This document shows positions 60,613 to 64,000 of a stretch of 64,000 bases of DNA, piece by piece. Positions within the stretch are counted from its first letter, which is position 1. Every line of letters starts with the position of its first letter. The notes below the pieces were generated by a model. That model made no database searches. It saw nothing but the letters and a program-made list of their open reading frames with translations, and was not told the origin of the DNA. The position numbers and the translations under genes are program-made. Location of the stretch: positions 96,306 through 160,305 of the forward strand of contig NZ_STGV01000008.1 in NCBI RefSeq assembly GCF_004912165.1. Reading direction: 5' to 3'. Source of the stretch: Peteryoungia ipomoeae (GTDB lineage: Bacteria; Pseudomonadota; Alphaproteobacteria; Rhizobiales; Rhizobiaceae).

Positions 60613-60642
60613 AAAGTGACGTAAGTTAATTATCGTCACTTT
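60613..60642. promoter_or_regulatory. Perfect 9-bp inverted repeat ahead of the efflux operon
   Basis: AAAGTGACG (60613-60621) and CGTCACTTT (60634-60642) flank 12 AT-rich bases and overlap the tetR stop codon. It may be the TetR operator for the efflux genes, or a hairpin terminating tetR, since T residues continue past the leftward arm. Confidence 0.5.
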
Positions 60643-61298
60643 GCAAGCGGGGACCGCAATGCGGCGTCGATCAATCCAACAACTTGATTGCAGCGTGTTG
60701 CCAATATGTCAGGTTTCTCCAACCCTATCATGACAGGGTGGATCACGCAGACAAGCGCATCAAACGCGGCATTTGCAAACTTATCGACATCATCGACATG
60801 ATAGGTGCCATCGGCAGCGCCGTCACGAATGATCTGGGCGAGCATGTCGACAATCATGTGGCGAAAGCGCTCGCCGCAATCAAGCTCTTCCTTAATCGTG
60901 ACGAGGATCATCTCGAAGACAAACGGGGCGTCCTTGCGCCCATTCAGATGGTCCATCATCAGATGCGTCGCAAGCGCCAGAATGCGCTCGCGCGGCGATG
61001 GTGTGCTATCCAGTTGTGCCAGCTCGTGCACCTTCTGCTCGATCGCGCGTGCAGCGATGGCATCCACCAGGCTCGTCTTGGTTCTGAAGTGTTTGAAGAC
61101 GTTCGCCGGCGACATGGAAAGATCCGTCGCGATATCGGCGATGGAAACGCTGGCGAAGCCGTAGGTCCGAAATAGCTCTTCCGCGGTGTCCAGAATTTCG
61201 CCGCGCGTTTCCTCAGCCGATCGTCGCGGACGTTTCGGGGTCCGCTCGATTGGTGCGGTCCTCGTCAAGTCTTTTGTCTTTCGGCAATCCTGATCCAT
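60636..61298 (-). CDS. TetR/AcrR-family repressor of efflux operon
   Basis: A 220-residue regulator with an N-terminal TetR helix-turn-helix (about 30-80, AEELFRTYGFASVSIADIATDLSMSPANVFKHF) and a variable ligand-binding part. It is encoded directly before the adaptor gene in the same direction, in the position that AmeR has relative to AmeABC, so repression of the pump and release by a pump substrate is likely. ATG at 61298 lies 4 bases beyond the purC stop; an ATG at 61364 inside purC is rejected. Transcription with purC is possible. Confidence 0.88.
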   Translation of the reverse strand: MDQDCRKTKDLTRTAPIERTPKRPRRSAEETRGEILDTAEELFRTYGFASVSIADIATDLSMSPANVFKHFRTKTSLVDAIAARAIEQKVHELAQLDSTPSPRERILALATHLMMDHLNGRKDAPFVFEMILVTIKEELDCGERFRHMIVDMLAQIIRDGAADGTYHVDDVDKFANAAFDALVCVIHPVMIGLEKPDILATRCNQVVGLIDAALRSPLAK

Positions 61299-61302
61299 CT
61301 CG

Positions 61303-62256
61303 CTATGACTTCCCTGGAAAGTATGGCTCCAGATTCTGGCGAACGCGGTCATAGGGTGTCGCACCGCTATCGTCAGGTTGAAAGGTCAGGCCAGTAATGG
61401 CCTCGTAGGCGTCTATATAGACCCGGGAGGTCTCCTCGACCAGCTTTTCGGGGATTTGCGGTATTGCATCATGATATGGATCACAGCGTTCTGCCACCCA
61501 GGCGCGCACGAAATCCTTGTCGAAGCTCTTGGGTCTTTCTCCCTTTTCGAAGCTTGCGGGATAGCTGTCGGCGATCCAGTAGCGACTGCTGTCGGGCGTA
61601 TGGATCTCGTCGGCGAGGATGATTGTGCCGTTCTCGTCCGTGCCGAATTCATACTTCGTGTCGACGAGGATAAGACCGCGGGCCGCCGCCATTTCCTGAC
61701 CCCGGGCAAAGAGGGCGAGTGCGTAACGAGAAAGCGTCTCCCATTGCTCGCTCGTCAAAAGCCCGCGATCGACAATTTCCGATGGTGTGAGGGGCTCGTC
61801 ATGGCCGCCGTCGAACTCCTTGCTGGTCGGCGTGATGATCGGCGCTGGCAGCTTCTCATTGTCGCGCAGACCGTCCGGCAGGGTGATGCCGTACATGCTG
61901 CGCTCACCCTTCTTATAAAGCGTGAGGATGGAGGTGCCCGTGGTGCCGGCGAGATAACCCCGCACAACGATTTCGACGGGGAGGATATCGAGGCGTTTTC
62001 CGACCACGACATTCGGATCGGGATAGGCGATGACATGGTTCGGGCAGATGTCACTGGTATGTTCAAACCAGTAGCGAGCCGTCTGGGTCAGCACCTGCCC
62101 CTTATAGGGAATAGAGGTCAGGATGCGATCAAAGGCGCTAAGACGATCGGTCGAGATGATGATGCGGCTGCCGTCAGGCAGATCATAGTTCTCGCGAACC
62201 TTGCCGCGGTAGTAGTTCGGCAATTCCGGATAGTGGGCGTCAGAGAGAATGCGCAT
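61303..62256 (-). CDS. purC: SAICAR synthase (PurC)
   Basis: The 317-residue long-form enzyme starts with [30 protein letters not shown]. It continues with [26 protein letters not shown] and carries [38 protein letters not shown], the SAICAR synthase signatures. It joins aspartate to CAIR in de novo purine synthesis. The long form (over 300 residues) resembles yeast Ade1, differing from the roughly 250-residue E. coli type. Many rhizobia carry a second, short purC inside the purine cluster; here no other purine gene is near. It is followed at once by the efflux repressor. Confidence 0.93.
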   Translation of the reverse strand: MRILSDAHYPELPNYYRGKVRENYDLPDGSRIIISTDRLSAFDRILTSIPYKGQVLTQTARYWFEHTSDICPNHVIAYPDPNVVVGKRLDILPVEIVVRGYLAGTTGTSILTLYKKGERSMYGITLPDGLRDNEKLPAPIITPTSKEFDGGHDEPLTPSEIVDRGLLTSEQWETLSRYALALFARGQEMAAARGLILVDTKYEFGTDENGTIILADEIHTPDSSRYWIADSYPASFEKGERPKSFDKDFVRAWVAERCDPYHDAIPQIPEKLVEETSRVYIDAYEAITGLTFQPDDSGATPYDRVRQNLEPYFPGKS

Positions 62257-62337
62257 GGTCGTCCCCGTCGATGTCGTCGTGATGTTGTGACTTCAACATA
62301 TCTCGACCCGCGGTAACCGAAAGCGTGCCGGCTTTCA

Positions 62338-62369
62338 AAGAAAAAGCGCATGGCTGGTACCATGCGCTT
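62338..62369 (-). terminator. Intrinsic terminator after cbiM
   Basis: On the minus strand AAGCGCATGG and CCATGCGCTT (62369-62360, 62353-62344) form a perfect 10-bp stem with a 6-base loop followed by TTTTTC. It lies 40 bases beyond the cbiM stop. Confidence 0.88.
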
Positions 62370-62409
62370 GTTCGTCCTTGGTTTGATAGTGGTCGTGTTA
62401 CCCCTATCG

Positions 62410-63093
62410 TCAGGCCGCTGCCGAATGCAGCCGGCTGTTGAACATGGCATTATCTGTAGTGCCGCGCAGTGACTTGGCGGCTGCCAGCACGGCAAGGTCG
62501 ACCAACGGCTCGAGGATGACGACCAGCATGTAGGCGCCGCCGAATGCGGCGATCTCACCGAGATTGGCGAGGCTGAAGCCGTGCCCATACAGGGCCCAGA
62601 AAGCGACCCAGGCGACGATACCGCCCTGATAGGCCGTCGAGAGCGCCAGCGCATCGCGATAGCGCACGTCAACATAGGCTGTGTTTCTCGGAATGATCCG
62701 CAAGGCCAGTTGGCGGAGCGCAAACAAGGGAACGACCAGTGTCGTGACGTTCATGCCGTATTGGGGCAAGTCGAAGGGTGCGAAAAACAGGCCCTGCAGG
62801 AGGAGTCCAAGCGCCAGTCCGATGGAAGCTGCGCCCGCTCCAAACATCAGAAAGAGTGTGGACCCGAGAATGAGATGCACCTCCGACACGCCGACAGGAT
62901 GATGCGGCAAGACCTCGAAGAAGCAGAAGACAAGCGCCGTGGTGACGGCGGCGCGTGCGGCAAGACCCAACGGGGCCGTTCTTGAAGCGAGGTCATCCCT
63001 GACCATCTTGGCAATGAGGCCAAGGGAAACAGCTGCCGTGGCAAAGGAAAGTGCGATCTTGGCGCCATCAACGACGCCGGGTTCGATATGCAT
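62410..63093 (-). CDS. cbiM: CbiM-like cobalt ECF-transporter permease
   Basis: The 227-residue integral membrane protein has six to seven spans and the N-terminal MHIEPG, in which Met1 and His2 form the metal site of CbiM/NikM proteins. VGVSEVHLILGST near residue 66 matches the second conserved family block. It is the substrate-binding core of a cobalt (possibly nickel) energy-coupling-factor transporter. No CbiN, CbiQ or CbiO gene is adjacent on either side, so it either works with distant partners or acts alone. AAAGGA precedes the ATG. A cobalamin riboswitch lies directly upstream, so cobalt uptake falls when B12 is plentiful. Confidence 0.88.
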   Translation of the reverse strand: MHIEPGVVDGAKIALSFATAAVSLGLIAKMVRDDLASRTAPLGLAARAAVTTALVFCFFEVLPHHPVGVSEVHLILGSTLFLMFGAGAASIGLALGLLLQGLFFAPFDLPQYGMNVTTLVVPLFALRQLALRIIPRNTAYVDVRYRDALALSTAYQGGIVAWVAFWALYGHGFSLANLGEIAAFGGAYMLVVILEPLVDLAVLAAAKSLRGTTDNAMFNSRLHSAAA

Positions 63094-63159
63094 GGTATGG
63101 TCCTTTCATCTGCGCCCACCGCGCAAGACTGGAATTTGCCGCAGAGATGCGGCGACGGA

Positions 63160-63350
63160 CGATGGCAGGTCTCCTGGCTCACGGGTCAAAGCTTGATCCG
63201 CCTTATCGGCCTTGCGGCCAATGGCATGTCGGATGTCGCTCACCGTTCACAGTTGCGGGGGCAGCCACGGTCTCGGCCCCTTTTGGGTCGTCCTCACCGT
63301 ATTCCCTCTTCGTCCAGCCGTCGTCTTGATACGGCAGGAACCATCGGCTG
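63160..63350 (-). ncRNA. Cobalamin (AdoCbl) riboswitch controlling cbiM
   Basis: Read leftward, the leader contains GGTTCCTGCC, AAGAGGGAA, the core GCTGCCCCCGCAACTG and the B12 box AGCCAGGAGACCTGCC (63179-63164), in the conserved order and spacing of the class. It lies 67 bases before cbiM on the same strand. Binding of adenosylcobalamin would shut down expression of the cobalt permease. The remainder of the 63094-63547 gap holds nothing else I can support. Confidence 0.93.
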
Positions 63351-63547
63351 AAATCCTAGAGGGGCCAATCAGCATCTGTCCAGCCAAATGCGACATCTAT
63401 GCCCTCATTCCGCCGGTGGATTTGATCGATGCCAATTTGACGCATTGCTGCCGGGTGCGGAACCGCCAAGAATGCGTATGAGACCGCCGCAGGTCGCCCT
63501 CGGCAGACCGCGGCGTCATCACACTCTTCTCGCGGAAGGAAAGCTTG

Positions 63548-63763
63548 ATGTTTGCTGCTGTTGTCTATCGCGTGCCGGTTCTGGGTTGGATGCTGAAGGA
63601 AGCTGTAGAGGGGACGAACACGGCGAAAGTGCTGTTTGTCGTCAATCTGCTGCTGCTGTGGCTGCTGGCAATTTTTACCTTCGGCTATCCGGCGATCATT
63701 CTCCCGGCACTGGTGGCAGTACCTGCGGTATTCGTTGTCCTGGTCCTGATCACCATGGGATAA
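63548..63763 (+). CDS. Small two-span membrane protein, unknown
   Basis: A 71-residue protein with a short amphipathic start and two hydrophobic spans (about 26-46 and 49-70) that end almost at the C-terminus, so it is an inner-membrane miniprotein. AAGGA lies 7 bases before the ATG at 63548; the TTG one codon upstream is less likely. It is divergent from the riboswitch-cbiM unit. I know no family for it, but composition and the ribosome site argue for a real gene. Confidence 0.6.
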   Translation: MFAAVVYRVPVLGWMLKEAVEGTNTAKVLFVVNLLLLWLLAIFTFGYPAIILPALVAVPAVFVVLVLITMG

Positions 63764-63989
63764 AGGGAGCAAGGGCAGGGGGCCTCGCCATAGGCAGTTC
63801 TGCACCCGCCGGTCTGCTTGTGGAGAGGCGGACATGAATGAAAAACAGCCAAGACCCCAGGAAAAAAGCCGATTTTAGGGGGTAAATGGTACCGCCAGCC
63901 GGTCCTGGAGAATGGTCCGCGATGGTGTCGCCAGAATCGCCCTCGAAAAATACAATGAAATTCAATGGTTTAGAGAAAAAGACAGTTTT

Positions 63990-64000
63990 TTGACAATTTG
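63990..64000 (+). promoter_or_regulatory. Possible -35 box at the window edge
   Basis: TTGACA at 63990-63995 follows an AT-rich run and may begin a promoter whose -10 element lies beyond the window. The preceding 230 bases after the small membrane gene contain no other feature I can support. Confidence 0.25.

Noticed and set aside
63051..63481. Plus-strand frames over the cbiM leader
   Set aside because: They overlie a well-conserved cobalamin riboswitch on the other strand and have no ribosome sites.
63750..63965. 71-codon minus-strand frame at the right edge
   Set aside because: No ribosome site, no family features, and it overlaps the end of the small membrane gene.
1..64000. tRNA, rRNA, insertion sequences, prophage or integration sites
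   Set aside because: No cloverleaf-like segment, transposase, integrase or terminal repeat was seen on either strand by eye; a covariance-model scan would settle the RNA question.

Overview
This window looks like chromosomal DNA of a Rhizobiaceae-type alphaproteobacterium (Rhizobium, Agrobacterium and relatives). It is GC-rich and densely packed, with short intergenic gaps and many Shine-Dalgarno-led or overlapping starts. Markers pointing to this group are a stand-alone amino acid:carrier-protein ligase with its carrier protein, a perfect EcfG-type general-stress promoter, NodT-like RND efflux, a DUF475 membrane protein, a DUF1839 protein and a MerR/XRE/cupin regulator beside gabTD. I saw no tRNA, rRNA, insertion sequence, prophage or CRISPR array; nothing in the window looks mobile.

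Layout. 1-1391: end of a TRAP transporter (dctM fragment, dctP). 1408-7640: DMT exporter, two very small genes, a Bax-inhibitor-1 protein, an ECF sigma/anti-sigma pair, DUF475, OsmC and an exported unknown. 7722-15253: pbpC and a giant alpha-2-macroglobulin gene, translationally coupled. 15354-17558: GcvA-like LysR regulator divergent from glutaryl-CoA dehydrogenase. 17738-24893: PAS protein, glgX, DUF3008/SDR pair, stress-promoter protein, single-domain response regulator, riboflavin synthase and a PfkB kinase. 25036-27540: exbB-exbD-tonB operon. 27543-29090: APH-like/P-loop fusion. 29194-36608: pipecolate/lysine catabolism (amaB, amaA, LysR) and a 975-residue kinase/M23-like/aminotransferase fusion that may convert hydroxylysine to the AmaB substrate. 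36706-37590: purU.

37953-50733 is the most unusual part. On the plus strand are a GT4 glycosyltransferase, a GumK-like glucuronosyltransferase and a tandem alpha/beta-hydrolase. Convergent to them on the minus strand lie an acyl carrier protein, an acyl-CoA-dehydrogenase homologue, an amino acid:carrier-protein ligase, a DUF1839 protein and a GH2 glycosidase. The DUF1839 protein has a Cys/His/Asp layout resembling BtrH-type acyltransferases. I propose an undescribed pathway that loads an amino acid on a carrier protein, modifies it and transfers it to a saccharide. Directly upstream are epmB and epmA (EF-P beta-lysylation), divergent from efp, so two aminoacyl-tRNA-synthetase-derived enzymes that acylate proteins lie within 5 kb.

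50819-64000: gabT-gabD with a divergent three-domain regulator; a TetR-regulated RND efflux operon (adaptor, permease, outer-membrane channel; AmeABC-like) downstream of purC; cbiM under a cobalamin riboswitch; and a small membrane protein. Lysine chemistry recurs: pipecolate and putative hydroxylysine degradation, glutaryl-CoA oxidation and beta-lysine synthesis.
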